Below, in pieces: positions 1 to 11,845 of a DNA stretch of 64,000 nucleotides. Every line of letters begins with the position of its first letter. The stretch's first letter is position 1. Under the pieces are notes generated by a model. That model was not told where the DNA came from and searched no databases. It worked only from the letters and a program-made list of their open reading frames with translations. Origin of the DNA: Alphaproteobacteria bacterium (lineage in GTDB: Bacteria > Pseudomonadota > Alphaproteobacteria > ATCC43930 > CGMCC-115725); assembly GCA_028871455.1 (NCBI GenBank), contig JAGWNF010000007.1:53294-117293 (forward strand), read 5' to 3'. The translations under genes were made by a program, and so were the position numbers.

Positions 1-179
1 AGGTGGCCGTGGGCGTGGCCGGTTTCGCCTTCCGCGGTCGAGCGGAAGACCGTCGAGACGTCGTTGAAGCCTTCGACGTCGGCCTTCTGGGCGAAATAGA
101 GGTAGCGCCGGTTCGCCTGGCTTTCGCCGGCGAAGGCGTCTTTCAGGTTCTGCTCGGTCTTCGAGCCTTTGAGTGCCAT
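1..179 (-). CDS. rbr: Rubrerythrin (partial, runs off the left edge)
   Basis: The first 59 residues of a rubrerythrin are visible; the rest lies outside the window. Rubrerythrins are cytoplasmic di-iron proteins that reduce peroxide. The N-terminal ferritin-like helix carries the FAGESQANRRY motif (E19, a di-iron ligand), and the second helix has E52-x-x-H55. The ATG at 179 has an AGGAGG ribosome site 5 bases upstream. A promoter-like sequence (239-269) lies just upstream. The gene follows irr on the same strand, which suggests iron-dependent control of an iron and peroxide protein. The family call is firm; the C-terminal rubredoxin-like domain cannot be checked. Confidence 0.88.
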   Translation of the reverse strand, partial: MALKGSKTEQNLKDAFAGESQANRRYLYFAQKADVEGFNDVSTVFRSTAEGETGHAHGH

Positions 180-238
180 GCATGCCTCCTGGCGGTTGGA
201 ATTCGGACCGGCGGACGCCGGTCGCGCCCGCCACGCGC

Positions 239-269
239 TCTATATGAACCCGCCGGCGCCTTGAGTCAA
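239..269 (-). promoter_or_regulatory. Likely sigma-70 promoter of rubrerythrin
   Basis: On the minus strand there is TTGACT (264-269), a 17-base spacer and CATATA (241-246), with TATAGA as an alternative -10 at 239-244. It ends about 60 bases before the rubrerythrin ATG. An AT-rich element, AGAA-N10-TTCT (276-293), lies just upstream in otherwise GC-rich DNA and could be a site for Irr or another Fur-family regulator. Confidence 0.5.
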
Positions 270-328
270 CAGTTTAGAATAATTATAATTTCTGATTTAA
301 GCGCTGGCCGGATATGACAAAAGGCGTG

Positions 329-757
329 CTACGCGCGGCCCTTTTGCGGCGCTTTTTCGACCCGGACGATGACGTCGACGCGGCGGATCGAGCCGCCTTC
401 GGGCGGCGGCGGCACGTTGCTGACCGCGATGCTGTCGCCGGGAATGTCGCGCAGCAGGCCGCTGTCCTCGTAGAAGAAGTGATGATGGTCGCTGACATTG
501 GTGTCGAAATACGACCGGCCGGGATTGATCACCACCTCGCGCAGCAGGCCCGCGCCGACGAACTGGTGCAGCGTGTTGTAGACCGTCGCCAGCGACACCG
601 GAATCTGCGCCGCGAGCGCCTCGCCGTGCAGCTCCTCGGCGGCCACGTGGCGGTCGCCTTTCTCGAACAGCAGCCGCGCCAGGGCAAGGCGCTGGCGGGT
701 CGGCCGCAGCCGCGCGGCACGAAGCAGTTCAAGCGCGTTGGCGAAGGGACGGGTCAT
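329..757 (-). CDS. irr: Fur-family iron response regulator Irr
   Basis: A 142-residue Fur-superfamily repressor. The N-terminal winged helix (about residues 10-80) contains the RPTRQR segment and the SLATVYNTLHQF recognition region. The dimerisation part has the consecutive histidines HHHFF, which in Irr take part in haem or metal sensing, followed by the DIPGDSIAVSNVP segment typical of alphaproteobacterial Irr. In this class Irr controls haem and iron genes and is itself destabilised by haem. It reads toward rubrerythrin, probably a target or operon partner. TATATATCT lies about 10 bases before the ATG, so the transcript may have a very short leader. Fur proper is encoded separately at 20194-20622. 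Confidence 0.86.
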   Translation of the reverse strand: MTRPFANALELLRAARLRPTRQRLALARLLFEKGDRHVAAEELHGEALAAQIPVSLATVYNTLHQFVGAGLLREVVINPGRSYFDTNVSDHHHFFYEDSGLLRDIPGDSIAVSNVPPPPEGGSIRRVDVIVRVEKAPQKGRA

Positions 758-961
758 CGAGGAGATATATAGGTAGCGCGGACCGCCAAGGTAGAGGCGC
801 TCTAAATTACCCCAGAATGGGCCGTTTGCAAAGGAGAGAAACGCCTGTCTGGGGGCCGAATTCGGCGCCCGTCGGCGCGGCTCGGCTAGGCCGAGATCGA
901 GCCGCTCGGGATCGAACTCGAACGCCGTATTGCGTCGATCCGGCGCATGCCGGCAACCGGC

Positions 962-2359
962 TCAGTTGCCGGTCTGGAGCCGCTCGACCAGCTCGCGCAC
1001 GCTCGGAATGAAGCCGTTGGCGTAGAACGGATCGGTGGCGAAGCGATAGGCGTTGTGGCCCGAGAACATGAGCTGGAACTCGACGTCCTCGCTATGGGCG
1101 ATGTTCTGCAGCGTCTTCTGGATGCAGAAGCTGCGCGGATCGGCCTTCTTGCCGGTGGTGCCCTCCTCGTTCTGCGCCCAGTTCGAGAACATGCAGGCCG
1201 ACAGGCAGCCCATGCAGTTGATCTGGTCGTTGCGGATCTCGAGCGCCTTGGCCGGCGCGACGAAGATCAGGGTCGAGTCCGGCGTCCGCAGCGCTTCGGT
1301 GAAGCCCTGCGCGATCCAGGTCAGCGCGCGCTCGCGGTCGTGCGGCGTGACGTAGACGATGCGCTTGCGCGCGCCGACCTCGAGCGTCGCCAAGTGGTCG
1401 CCGACGGACTCGATCGAATAGGGAATCTGCCGCTCGGAGCGCTCCTCGAGCTCGGCGAGGAAGTTGTTGCGCACGGCCGAGGAGTAGAAGCCGGTCGGGC
1501 TGAAGCGCTGGAGCCGGATGTCGCCTTCCTTGAGCGTCAGCAGCTTGTGCTTCCAGGCGTCGGATATCGGGCTCTCCTTGGTGAGGAGCGCGCGCGTGCC
1601 GAACTGGAACGCGATCGGCCCGAGCTCGGGATTGTCGAGCCAATCCTCCCATTCGCGCAGGCACCAGACGCCGCCGGCCATGACGATCGGCGTGTCGGCA
1701 AGGCCGAATTCGCGCATCATCTGGCGAAGCTCGTAGACGCGCGGGAAGGGCGGCTCGGGCCGCTCCGGATCCTCGCTGTTGGTGATGCCGTTATGGCCGC
1801 CGGCGAGCCAGGGATCCTCGTAGACCACCGCGCCCAGCCACCCGCGGAACTTGTGGTAGGCGCGTTTCCACAGCGCGCGGAAGGCGCGCGCCGACGACAC
1901 GATCGGATAGTAGTGAACGCCATAGCGGGCGCAGATCTCGGCGATGCGATAGGGCATGCCGGCGCCGCAGGTGACGCCGTTGACGAGGCCCTGCGCGCCC
2001 TCGAGCACGCCGTTGAGAATGCGCTCGGCCGCCGCCATCTCCCACAGGATGTTCATGTGCAGGCGGCCGCGGCCCGAGGCGCGCTCGTAGGCGACCTTGG
2101 CCTGGTGAATGCCGCCGGCTATGGCGTAGCGGATCAGCTCCTCGTGCCGCTCGCGCCGCGTCTTGCCGTGATAGACTTGGGCAATGGTGCGGCCGTTGGC
2201 GTCCTTTGAATCGGCGTTGACGCCGGAGAAGGTGCCGACGCCGCCGCAGGCCGCCCAGGCGCCCGAGCTTTCGCCGTTCGAGATCGAGATGCCCTTGCCG
2301 CCTTCGACCAGCGGCAGCACCTCGCAGCCCGAAATCCGGAGCGCGTTCAGCGCTTTCAC
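962..2359 (-). CDS. Nitronate monooxygenase (2-nitropropane dioxygenase-like) family flavoprotein
   Basis: A 465-residue FMN-dependent TIM-barrel protein of the nitronate monooxygenase/NPD family, longer than the usual 320-380 residues. The N-terminal half has the glycine-rich GGVGTFSG segment and the middle has the IVMAGGVWC phosphate-binding strand. The extra C-terminal part contains NCMGCLSACMF, a Cys pair that could bind metal. Start is GTG at 2359, preceded by a purine-rich GAGGATGAGG. The physiological substrate cannot be read from the sequence; enzymes in this family oxidise nitronates or act as enoyl reductases. No operon partner is obvious because pnp lies 71 bases downstream with its own promoter context. 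Confidence 0.7.
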   Translation of the reverse strand: MKALNALRISGCEVLPLVEGGKGISISNGESSGAWAACGGVGTFSGVNADSKDANGRTIAQVYHGKTRRERHEELIRYAIAGGIHQAKVAYERASGRGRLHMNILWEMAAAERILNGVLEGAQGLVNGVTCGAGMPYRIAEICARYGVHYYPIVSSARAFRALWKRAYHKFRGWLGAVVYEDPWLAGGHNGITNSEDPERPEPPFPRVYELRQMMREFGLADTPIVMAGGVWCLREWEDWLDNPELGPIAFQFGTRALLTKESPISDAWKHKLLTLKEGDIRLQRFSPTGFYSSAVRNNFLAELEERSERQIPYSIESVGDHLATLEVGARKRIVYVTPHDRERALTWIAQGFTEALRTPDSTLIFVAPAKALEIRNDQINCMGCLSACMFSNWAQNEEGTTGKKADPRSFCIQKTLQNIAHSEDVEFQLMFSGHNAYRFATDPFYANGFIPSVRELVERLQTGN

Positions 2360-2430
2360 GGCCTCATCCTCTCTGTCGCCCCCTTGCCGCCTATCTGGCC
2401 CCGGCCGCCGCGACGGTCAACCCTGGCGAT

Positions 2431-4587
<2,157 letters not shown>

Positions 4588-4647
4588 GGTTCGCTCTCTC
4601 TTCTCTCTCTTCGGTCTCTCTGTGGAAAGGGGTAAGGGCGGACGGCG

Positions 4648-4714
4648 GGCGACGGAACTCCGTCGCCGCGGCTTTGTCCGCGCGGTTTGTCGTGAAGGCC
4701 GGCGCGCGCCGGCC
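4648..4714 (-). promoter_or_regulatory. Two hairpins in the rpsO-pnp spacer (pnp leader)
   Basis: Two strong inverted repeats lie between rpsO and pnp: an 18-base palindrome GGCCGGCGCGCGCCGGCC at 4697-4714, and 9-bp arms GGCGACGGA/TCCGTCGCC at 4648-4656 and 4659-4667. Neither has a U-tract. In E. coli this spacer holds a terminator and an RNase III site through which PNPase controls its own mRNA. By position these hairpins could play that role. Confidence 0.45.
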
Positions 4715-4728
4715 GGAGGACTGCGATC

Positions 4729-4998
4729 TCAGCGGCGCAGTCCCAGGCGGTCGATCAGCGCTTCGTAGCGCGCGGCGTCGACGCGCTTCAGGTAATCGAG
4801 CTGGCTGCGACGCTGGCCGACCATGACCAGCAGACCGCGGCGCGAGTGGAAATCCTTGGTATGGGTCGCCAGATGCTCGCTGAGCTTCTGGATGCGCTCG
4901 CTCAAGATGGCGACCTGGACCTCGGGCGAGCCGGTGTCGCCCTCTTTGCGCGCGTAATCGCGGATGAGCTCCTGCTTGCGCGCCACGCTGATCGACAT
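4729..4998 (-). CDS. rpsO: 30S ribosomal protein S15
   Basis: An 89-residue ribosomal protein S15 that binds the 16S rRNA central domain and forms bridges to the 50S subunit. Family motifs [11 protein letters not shown] and the [21 protein letters not shown] block are intact. The start ATG at 4998 is chosen over upstream in-frame options because AAGGAGA precedes it and the family N-terminus ([11 protein letters not shown]) begins there. It is followed by pnp and preceded by truB, 20 bases away, in a translation operon. Confidence 0.98.
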   Translation of the reverse strand: MSISVARKQELIRDYARKEGDTGSPEVQVAILSERIQKLSEHLATHTKDFHSRRGLLVMVGQRRSQLDYLKRVDAARYEALIDRLGLRR

Positions 4999-5018
4999 CG
5001 GGATTGTCTCCTTCGAAC

Positions 5019-5942
5019 TCAGATGTTCAGCACGCGCAGGGGACGGATTTCCCCGGCCGTGACTTCGGCGAGCGCTACCAGCTTGCCGCCCGACGTTGCA
5101 CAGATCGTCGCGCCGTTGCCGATTTGTGAGAGGCACGCCCGCTCTTGCGGGCTGAACGGCGTCACGGCCCGGCCGCAACGCAGGGCGTTTGCCTGGTCCT
5201 CCGTCAGGGCGAGCGCCGGGATGTCGTCCAGCGCCGTCTCGAGCGGAAGCAAATGCCCGGAAGCGGCCGGACTATGCCCGAGGGCGGTCAGATTATCCAG
5301 GGGAATCGCCCGGTTGAGGCCGAACCGGCCGACCGCCAGCCGTCGCAATTCGGTAACGAAACCGCGGGTTTCGAGCGCTTCGCCGAGGTCCCGGGCAAGG
5401 CTGCGGACATAGGTGCCCGGACCGACCTCGGCCTCGAAGACCGCCCGGTCGGCGTCCGGCGCCGCCACCAGTTCGAGCCGCCGCACCGTCACCGACCGCG
5501 CCGCAAGCTCGGCCGCGACGCCCGCCCGCGCCAGCGCATAGGCCCGCTGGCCGCTGACCTTGATCGCCGAGAAAGCCGGCGGCCGCTGATCGATCGTGCC
5601 GGTGAAGCGCGGCAGGACCGCGCGGATCGCCTCGGCCGAAGGCCGATGATCGCTGCGGGCGACGACATCGCCCTCGGCGTCGTCGGTGGTGCGCGCCTCG
5701 CCCCACTGCACGGTGAAGCGATAGACCTTCGGACCGTCGACGACGTAGGGCACTGTCTTGGTCGCCTCGCCGAGCGCGATCGGCAGCACGCCGGTCGCCA
5801 GCGGATCGAGCGTGCCGGCATGGCCGGCCTTGGCGGCGTTGAACGCCCGCTTGACCGCGGCGACAGCGCGCGCCGAGCTGAGGCCCAGCGGCTTATCGAG
5901 CACGATCCAGCCGTGGATCGCCGACGCCGGCTTACTCCGCAT
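5019..5942 (-). CDS. truB: tRNA pseudouridine(55) synthase
   Basis: A 307-residue pseudouridine synthase that modifies U55 of the tRNA T-loop. The catalytic segment [17 protein letters not shown] contains the essential Asp in the GTLDP motif, and the N-terminal [10 protein letters not shown] is typical. The ATG at 5942 overlaps the end of rbfA by 11 bases, suggesting translational coupling. A more upstream in-frame start would run deep into rbfA and is not supported. It lies in the order infB-rbfA-truB-rpsO-pnp seen across proteobacteria. Confidence 0.96.
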   Translation of the reverse strand: MRSKPASAIHGWIVLDKPLGLSSARAVAAVKRAFNAAKAGHAGTLDPLATGVLPIALGEATKTVPYVVDGPKVYRFTVQWGEARTTDDAEGDVVARSDHRPSAEAIRAVLPRFTGTIDQRPPAFSAIKVSGQRAYALARAGVAAELAARSVTVRRLELVAAPDADRAVFEAEVGPGTYVRSLARDLGEALETRGFVTELRRLAVGRFGLNRAIPLDNLTALGHSPAASGHLLPLETALDDIPALALTEDQANALRCGRAVTPFSPQERACLSQIGNGATICATSGGKLVALAEVTAGEIRPLRVLNI

Positions 5943-6345
5943 CGCGAGTCTTCTTGCGTTTGGGCTGGGCGGGCGGCACGAGATCGCGCGCCACCTCGGG
6001 CCGGCGCAGCAGCGCGTCGATCTGGCTTGCGTGCTCGAACGAGGTGTCGAGCGTGAAATGCAGCGCCGGCGCATAGCGCAACTTGACGGCCTGCGCCAGC
6101 TCGCGGCGCAGATAGCCCTCGGCGCGCTTCAATCCCGCCATGACCTCGGCGGCATGCGCGCCGCCCAGCGGCACGACATAGGCGGTCGCGTTCTTGAGAT
6201 CGGGCGACACCCGCACCTCGGTGACGGTGAGGGCGATCTCGGCGAGCGCGGGATCGTGCAGCCCGTGCTCGAAGATGCGCGCCAGCGCGTGGCGCATCTC
6301 CTCGCCGACCCGCAGTGATCGCGCGCTCTGTTCCGATCTCGACAT
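5932..6345 (-). CDS. rbfA: Ribosome-binding factor A
   Basis: A 137-residue RbfA, a KH-fold factor that binds the 16S 5' region during late 30S maturation and matters for cold growth. The N-terminal SEQSARSLRVGEEMRHALA and the LHFTLDTSFEHASQID strand near the C-terminus match the family. A charged tail ([13 protein letters not shown]) ends the protein. It is 28 bases downstream of infB and overlaps truB. Confidence 0.95.
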   Translation of the reverse strand: MSRSEQSARSLRVGEEMRHALARIFEHGLHDPALAEIALTVTEVRVSPDLKNATAYVVPLGGAHAAEVMAGLKRAEGYLRRELAQAVKLRYAPALHFTLDTSFEHASQIDALLRRPEVARDLVPPAQPKRKKTRDAE

Positions 6346-6373
6346 CGCGGTCCTCGCGACTAGGGGCGCGCGG

Positions 6374-8947
6374 CTAGAGCGCGCGGGCGACCTCTTCGAC
6401 CTCGAAGCACTCGATCACGTCGCCCTTCTCGATGTTGTCGTAGTTCTCGAAGGCCATACCGCATTCGGTGCCTTCGCGAACCTCGCGGACCTCGTCCTTG
6501 AAACGCTTCAGGGTCTTGAGGCTGCCTTCGTGGATGACGACGTTGTCGCGCAGCAACCGCACCTTGGCGCCGCGCCGCACCAAGCCTTCGGTGACCAGGC
6601 AGCCCGCCACCTTGCCGACCTTGCTGATGTTGAACACCTCGCGGATCTCGGCGTTGCCGAGGAAGCGCTCGCGCCGGGTCGGCGCCAGCAGGCCGGAAAG
6701 CGCGTTCTTCATGTCCTCGATCACCTCGTAGATGATCGAGTAGTAGCGGATCTCGACGCCGTCGCGCCGCGCCAGATCGCGCGCCTGCGGATTGGCGCGG
6801 ACGTTGAAGCCGATGATCACGGCGTTCGACGCCTTGGCGAGGATGACGTCGCTCTCGTTGATGCCGCCCACCGCCGCGTGCAGCAGGCGCACCGTGACCT
6901 CCGTGGTGCCGAGGCCCTTGAGCGAGGCGTTGATCGCCTCGAGCGAGCCCTGGACGTCGGACTTGACCACGACCGCGAGCTCCTTGGCGGTGCCGGCGGC
7001 GATCTGCGAGAACATCTGCTCGAGCGTGCCGCGGCCGCCGGCGGCGGCGGCCTTCTGCCGGCGCAGCCGCTGGCGGTATTCGGTGATGTCGCGCGCCTTG
7101 GCCTCGCTGTCGACGACGACGAAATCGTCGCCCGCGAGCGGCGTGCCGTTGAGACCCAGCACCTCGACCGGCGTCGCCGGACTGGCGGCGGTCACGGTCT
7201 GGCCACGGTCGTCGATCAGCGCGCGCACCCGGCCCCATTCGCCGCCGGCGACGAAGATGTCGCCGGTCTTGAGCGTGCCGCGCTTGATCAACACGGTCGC
7301 GACTGAGCCGCGACCGCGCTCGAGCTTGGCCTCGATCACGGTGCCTTCGGCCGGACGGTCGGGATTGGCCTTGAGGTCGAGCACCTCGGCCTGCAGCAGG
7401 ATCGCCTCTTCGAGCTTGTCGAGATTGGTCTTCTTGGTCGCCGAGACCTCGATGTCCATCACGTCGCCGCCGAGCCTCTCGAGTACGACCTCGTGTTGCA
7501 GCAAATCCTGGCGCACGCGCTCGGGCTTGGCGTCCGGCTTGTCGATCTTGTTGATGGCGACGATCATCGGCACCTTGGCCTCGCGGGCGTGGCGGATGGC
7601 CTCGACCGTCTGTTCCTTGATGCCGTCGTCGGCCGCGACCACCAGCACCACGATATCGGTGATCTGCGCGCCGCGTGCCCGCATTGCCGTGAAGGCCTGA
7701 TGGCCCGGCGTGTCGATGAAAGTGATGCGCTGGCCGCCCTTGAGCGCCACCTGGTAGGCGCCGATGTGCTGGGTGATGCCGCCGGCCTCGCCCGAGGCGA
7801 CGTCGGTCTCGCGCAGCGCGTCGAGCAGCGATGTCTTGCCGTGGTCGACGTGACCCATGACGGTGACCACCGGCGGCCGCGGCCTGAGGCTCTCGGGCGC
7901 ATCCGCCTCGCCGACCAGGCCGACCTCGACGTCGGCCTCGGAAACGCGGCGGACCTTGTGGCCGAACTCGGTGGCGATCAGCTCGGCGGTGTCAGCGTCG
8001 ATGTTCTGGGTGATGGTCGCCATCATGCCCATAGCGAAGAGCTTCTTCACCACTTCGGCGCCGCGCTCGGCCATGCGGTTGGCGAGCTCCTGCACGCTGA
8101 TGGTCTCGGGAATCACCACCTCGCGCGCCTGCTTGACCTGCGCGTCCTTCTGTTGCGCCTGCTGCAGGCGATGTTTCTCGCGCTCGCGCTGACGGCGGAA
8201 CTGCGATTCGCTGCGTGTCCGCTCCTCGCCCTCCTCGTTGAGGGCGCGCGTGACTGTGAGCTTGCTGCGCTGCTTGGGCTCATCGCGGCGCGGCGCGATC
8301 GCCGGTCGCTTGGCGCCGGCGCCGGGACGGCGCGGACGCTCCTCTTCCTCCTCCTCGACGATCTTGACCTTGCCGGCGGCCGAGAGCGCGGCGACCTTGG
8401 CGGCCGCGGCGTCGCCGGCGCGCTTGGCGACTTCGCGGCGCGACTGCTCGGCGGCCTGCTCGGCCTTGCGTTGCTCGGCGCGCCGGTCAGCGGCGGTCCG
8501 CGCTTCGACTTTTGGCGCCTCGGCCGACTTGGATGACGGCTCGGCGGGATGGACCTTGGCGAGCTCCTGCTCGCGCTCGGCGGCGGCGCGGGCCTCGGCG
8601 ACCGCCCGCTCCTCGGCTTTGAGCGCGCCCTTGAGCGCGCGGGCGCGGCGCGCCGCCTCTTCCGGCGTCAGGCCGTGCGGCAGCACGACGCCGCGGCGCG
8701 TCGGCGCGGCCGGCATCGCGGGCGTCGCCGCTTTCGGCGCCTCCCGGGCGACGGTCGGCGCAGCCTCCGGCCGCTCGGCCGCTGGCGCGGCGCGTTTGCG
8801 GCGCACCTCGACCTGCACGGTCTTGGAGCGGCCATGCGGAAAGCTCTGCCGCACCGATCCGGTTTCGATCGGCTTGCGCAGCTCGAGCTTGCCGCCCGGA
8901 CGTCCGCCCAGCGTCAAGGGACGTTTTTCGTCGCTGTTCTCAGCCAT
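6374..8947 (-). CDS. infB: Translation initiation factor IF-2
   Basis: An 857-residue IF-2 that delivers initiator tRNA to the 30S subunit using GTP. Residues 1-280 are a low-complexity Ala/Glu/Arg-rich region with the IF2 associated domain. The GTPase motifs are GHVDHGKT (365-372), DTPGH (412-416) and NKID (466-469), followed by domains II to IV. Length is normal for alphaproteobacteria. The start overlaps the end of the ylxR/ylxQ gene by 8 bases, consistent with coupling in the nusA-infB operon. Confidence 0.98.
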   Translation of the reverse strand: MAENSDEKRPLTLGGRPGGKLELRKPIETGSVRQSFPHGRSKTVQVEVRRKRAAPAAERPEAAPTVAREAPKAATPAMPAAPTRRGVVLPHGLTPEEAARRARALKGALKAEERAVAEARAAAEREQELAKVHPAEPSSKSAEAPKVEARTAADRRAEQRKAEQAAEQSRREVAKRAGDAAAAKVAALSAAGKVKIVEEEEEERPRRPGAGAKRPAIAPRRDEPKQRSKLTVTRALNEEGEERTRSESQFRRQREREKHRLQQAQQKDAQVKQAREVVIPETISVQELANRMAERGAEVVKKLFAMGMMATITQNIDADTAELIATEFGHKVRRVSEADVEVGLVGEADAPESLRPRPPVVTVMGHVDHGKTSLLDALRETDVASGEAGGITQHIGAYQVALKGGQRITFIDTPGHQAFTAMRARGAQITDIVVLVVAADDGIKEQTVEAIRHAREAKVPMIVAINKIDKPDAKPERVRQDLLQHEVVLERLGGDVMDIEVSATKKTNLDKLEEAILLQAEVLDLKANPDRPAEGTVIEAKLERGRGSVATVLIKRGTLKTGDIFVAGGEWGRVRALIDDRGQTVTAASPATPVEVLGLNGTPLAGDDFVVVDSEAKARDITEYRQRLRRQKAAAAGGRGTLEQMFSQIAAGTAKELAVVVKSDVQGSLEAINASLKGLGTTEVTVRLLHAAVGGINESDVILAKASNAVIIGFNVRANPQARDLARRDGVEIRYYSIIYEVIEDMKNALSGLLAPTRRERFLGNAEIREVFNISKVGKVAGCLVTEGLVRRGAKVRLLRDNVVIHEGSLKTLKRFKDEVREVREGTECGMAFENYDNIEKGDVIECFEVEEVARAL

Positions 8948-9611
8948 TGCGCTCCAAAACCCTGACCCTCTCGTCCTTCACGCCATCGCGGAAGCCGGCG
9001 AGACGCGCGTGCTCCGCAACAAAACTCTCGGCCAGCCGCCCCTTGAGCAGCGCCGCATGCACCACGTGCTCGCGCGCAAAAGCCTGCCCGAGTTCGGTGG
9101 CGGTCAACCGGTCCGCCACCGGCAGGTCGGGCGCCAGCCGCCTGAGCTTGCCGCGACCGTCGGGCGCACCGTCGGACGCCTCGACCAACACCGCAACCTC
9201 GCCCGCGCGCGCGGCCTTTTCGACCTGGGTGAAGCCCGCGAACGCCTGGCCGGCGCGCCGCGCCAGACCCAGACGCTCGATCGAACGCCGCACCAGAAGG
9301 GCCTCGACGCGATCGTCGAGGCCGTCTTCCACGACAACGTCCTGCTTCGCCGCACGCGCGAACACCCGCTTCGCGACGGCGGTTTTCACTATATCGCGGG
9401 CGGCGGTCAACCACAAACCTCGGCCCGGCAGCCGGCCGTCGACATCGGGCACGACGCGCCGGTCGGGACCGACGACGAAACGCAGCATGCGGCCGCGCTC
9501 GTCGCTCTCGCCGGTGACCAGGCAGCGGCGCAAGCCGTTGCTTGCGTCGCGGCGCAGGCGCGCGGCGGCGCCCGGCACCGTCCTCGATTCACGGGCGGGC
9601 AGCGCGTTCAT
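8940..9611 (-). CDS. YlxR (DUF448)/L7Ae-like RNA-binding protein
   Basis: A 223-residue protein with an N-terminal YlxR domain ([14 protein letters not shown]) and a C-terminal L7Ae/YlxQ-like domain ([14 protein letters not shown], then VAVLVEASD). The two domains are often separate genes in Firmicutes and are fused in many alphaproteobacteria. It lies between nusA and infB, its standard position. An RNA-related role with NusA and IF-2 is inferred from fold and context. It starts 6 bases after nusA and overlaps infB. Confidence 0.9.
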   Translation of the reverse strand: MNALPARESRTVPGAAARLRRDASNGLRRCLVTGESDERGRMLRFVVGPDRRVVPDVDGRLPGRGLWLTAARDIVKTAVAKRVFARAAKQDVVVEDGLDDRVEALLVRRSIERLGLARRAGQAFAGFTQVEKAARAGEVAVLVEASDGAPDGRGKLRRLAPDLPVADRLTATELGQAFAREHVVHAALLKGRLAESFVAEHARLAGFRDGVKDERVRVLERNG

Positions 9612-9617
9612 CGCGGC

Positions 9618-11180
9618 TCAGTCCGCCTTACTGGCGGGTTCGGCCGCGGCTTCGACGGCCGGCGGCTCCGGGAACCAGTGGGCGCGCGCCTTCATGATGA
9701 TGGCGTTGGCGTCGTCGGCATCGAGCTTGATGCCACCGGCCTGTGCGACCTCGACCAGCTCGTCGCCGGCGAGATCGGCGAGGTCGTCGAGCGTCTTGAC
9801 GCCCTTCTCGCCCACGGCGACGAGCAGTGCCGGCGTCATGCCCTCGACCTGCGCCACGTCGTCACCGACGCCGAGCTCCTTGCGGCGGATCTCGTGCTTC
9901 TCGTCGCGCTGCTTGATGAAGTTCAGCGCGCGCTGCTGCAGCTCCTTGGCGACCTCCTCTTCGAAGCCCTCGATGCCCGCCAACTCGTTGATCGGCACGT
10001 AGGCGATGTCCTCGACCGAGGTGAAGCCCTCGGTCACCAACAGGTGGGCGATGACGTCGTCGACGTCGAGCGCCTCGATGAACAGGGCCGAGCGGGTGCG
10101 GAATTCCTCCTGCCGCCGCTCGCTCTCCTCGGCCTCGGTGAGGATGTCGATGTCCCAGCCGGTCAATTGCGAGGCGAGCCGGACGTTCTGGCCGCGCCGG
10201 CCGATCGCCAGCGACAGCTGATCGTCGGGCACCACGACCTCGATGCGCCGCTGCTCCTCATCCATCACCACTTTGGCGACCTCCGCCGGTGCCAGCGCGT
10301 TGACGACGAAGGTCGCCGGATCCTGCGACCACGGAATGATGTCGATTTTCTCGCCCTGAAGCTCGGCCACCACCGCCTGCACGCGCGAGCCGCGCATGCC
10401 GACGCAGGCGCCGACCGGATCGATGCCGCTGTCGTTCGAGATCACCGCGATCTTGGCGCGCGAGCCCGGATCGCGCGCCACCGCACGGATCTCGATGATG
10501 CCGTCGTAGATCTCCGGCACCTCCTGGGCGAAGAGCTTGGCCATGAACTGCGGATGGGTGCGCGACAGGAAGATCTGTGGACCGCGCACCTCCTGGCGCA
10601 CGTCATAGATGTAGGCGCGCACGCGCTCGCCCTGGCGGAAGCTCTCGCGCGGCAAGAGCTCGTCGCGCCGCAGGATCGCCTCGGCGCGGCCGAGATCAAC
10701 GATGACGTTGCCGAACTCGACGCGCTTGACCAGGCCGTTGACGATCTCGCCGACGCGGTCCTTGAACTCGTTGTATTGGCGCTGGCGCTCCGCGTCGCGC
10801 ACTTTCTGCACGATGACCTGCTTCGCGGTCTGCGCGGCGATGCGACCGAAATCGATCGGCGGCAGCGGATCGGTGAGGAAATCGCCGACCTCGGCAGCGG
10901 GATTGATCTTCTTGGCGGCGTCGAGCGCGATCTGGGTCGCCTCGTTGACCACCGGATCGGCGACTTCGCGGAAACGCATCAGCCGGATCTCGCCGGACTT
11001 GCGGTCGATCTCGGCGCGGATGTCGTATTCCTGGCCGAATTTCGAGCGACCGGCTTTCTGGATCGCCTGCTCCATCGCCTGCAGGACCTCGTCGCGGTCG
11101 ATGCCCTTGTCGCGGGCGACGGTGTCGGCGACCTGGAGCAGTTCGAGGCGGGGATAAGCGGTGCTGGTTTGTACGGCCAT
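9618..11180 (-). CDS. nusA: Transcription termination/antitermination factor NusA
   Basis: A 520-residue NusA that binds RNA polymerase and nascent RNA to modulate pausing, termination and antitermination. The N-terminal domain covers about residues 1-130, followed by S1 (RAYIYDVRQEVRGPQIFLSRTHP region), two KH domains (VGACVGMRGSRV and SLAIGRRGQNV) and C-terminal helix-hairpin-helix repeats. It begins 11 bases after rimP in the same transcript. Confidence 0.98.
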   Translation of the reverse strand: MAVQTSTAYPRLELLQVADTVARDKGIDRDEVLQAMEQAIQKAGRSKFGQEYDIRAEIDRKSGEIRLMRFREVADPVVNEATQIALDAAKKINPAAEVGDFLTDPLPPIDFGRIAAQTAKQVIVQKVRDAERQRQYNEFKDRVGEIVNGLVKRVEFGNVIVDLGRAEAILRRDELLPRESFRQGERVRAYIYDVRQEVRGPQIFLSRTHPQFMAKLFAQEVPEIYDGIIEIRAVARDPGSRAKIAVISNDSGIDPVGACVGMRGSRVQAVVAELQGEKIDIIPWSQDPATFVVNALAPAEVAKVVMDEEQRRIEVVVPDDQLSLAIGRRGQNVRLASQLTGWDIDILTEAEESERRQEEFRTRSALFIEALDVDDVIAHLLVTEGFTSVEDIAYVPINELAGIEGFEEEVAKELQQRALNFIKQRDEKHEIRRKELGVGDDVAQVEGMTPALLVAVGEKGVKTLDDLADLAGDELVEVAQAGGIKLDADDANAIIMKARAHWFPEPPAVEAAAEPASKAD

Positions 11181-11191
11181 GGCGGAGATCC

Positions 11192-11695
11192 TCAGATGGC
11201 TTCGTGTCGCGCCCTGGGCGCGGTCGCGGCGATGAGTTCGTCGGTCAATATGAGTTTGGCGCGCGCGATCTGCGCGAGCGGCAGACGCACGGCTTCGGCG
11301 CCCAGATTCAGCTTCACGGCGTCGCCATCGACGCCAACTAGCCGGCCGCGGAAGCGGCGGCGGCCGTCGACCGGCCGTGTCAATTCGACCTTCGCCTCGA
11401 AGCCGGCGAAGCGTTCGTAATCGTCGCGCCGCACCAGCGGCCGGTCGATGCCCGGCGAGGTGACTTCGAGCATGTAGGATTCGGCGATCGGATCGGCAAC
11501 GTCGAGCAGCGCCGACACCGTCTGGCTGACGAGCGAGCAGTCGTCCACCGACATCGCGGCGCCGTCCGCGCGCTCGGTCATCACCTGCAGCGTCGCGCGC
11601 CGGCCACCGCCGGTGAAAACCGCGCGCAGCACGCGATAGCCCATCGCCTCGAGCGAGGGCGCAATCAAAGCCTCGATGCCTTTGGCGTCGATCAA
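11192..11695 (-). CDS. rimP: Ribosome maturation factor RimP
   Basis: A 167-residue RimP, needed for 30S maturation. The family signature VTSPGIDRPL is present, and the C-terminal SH3-like domain follows. The start is TTG at 11695, supported by AGGAG 8 bases upstream and by the N-terminus MIDAKGIEALIAP; no closer ATG fits. It is the first gene of the rimP-nusA-ylxR-infB operon. An intrinsic terminator hairpin sits only 24 bases upstream of the start, inside its leader. Confidence 0.95.
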   Translation of the reverse strand: MIDAKGIEALIAPSLEAMGYRVLRAVFTGGGRRATLQVMTERADGAAMSVDDCSLVSQTVSALLDVADPIAESYMLEVTSPGIDRPLVRRDDYERFAGFEAKVELTRPVDGRRRFRGRLVGVDGDAVKLNLGAEAVRLPLAQIARAKLILTDELIAATAPRARHEAI

Positions 11696-11718
11696 CGCCG
11701 AACTCCTACGCCGAAGAT

Positions 11719-11741
11719 AAAAAAATGGGCCGCGCGGCCCA
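11719..11741 (-). terminator. Intrinsic terminator/possible attenuator before rimP
   Basis: On the minus strand GGGCC-GCGC-GGCCC (11727-11740), extended by one A-T pair, is followed by seven U residues (11719-11725). It lies after trmB and after the promoter at 11804-11831, but before the rimP ribosome site. It should therefore act on rimP-operon transcripts, as an attenuator, as well as on read-through from trmB. Confidence 0.75.
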
Positions 11742-11803
11742 CCGTTCGATCTCCCCGGCCAGCATGCCGAGGCTATGGGACTCTTGTTGTTGATTGCGCC
11801 CTT

Positions 11804-11831
11804 TATATAGGGAATTCCGGCCGCGGCGCAA
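11804..11831 (-). promoter_or_regulatory. Predicted promoter of the rimP-nusA-infB operon
   Basis: Minus strand: TTGCGC (11826-11831), 16-base spacer, TATATA (11804-11809). The start would be near 11797, giving a leader of about 100 bases that contains the hairpin at 11727-11740. It is the only AT-rich block in the trmB-rimP gap. Confidence 0.55.
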
Positions 11832-11845
11832 GGCTGGCGGACCGC

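Noticed and set aside
947..2209. 420-codon plus-strand open frame
   Set aside because: Antisense to the nitronate-monooxygenase-like gene, which has clear motifs and a ribosome site.
8238..11420. 1060-codon open frame on the plus strand
   Set aside because: It is antisense to infB, ylxR/ylxQ and nusA. High GC at third codon positions opens such frames; it shows no family features.
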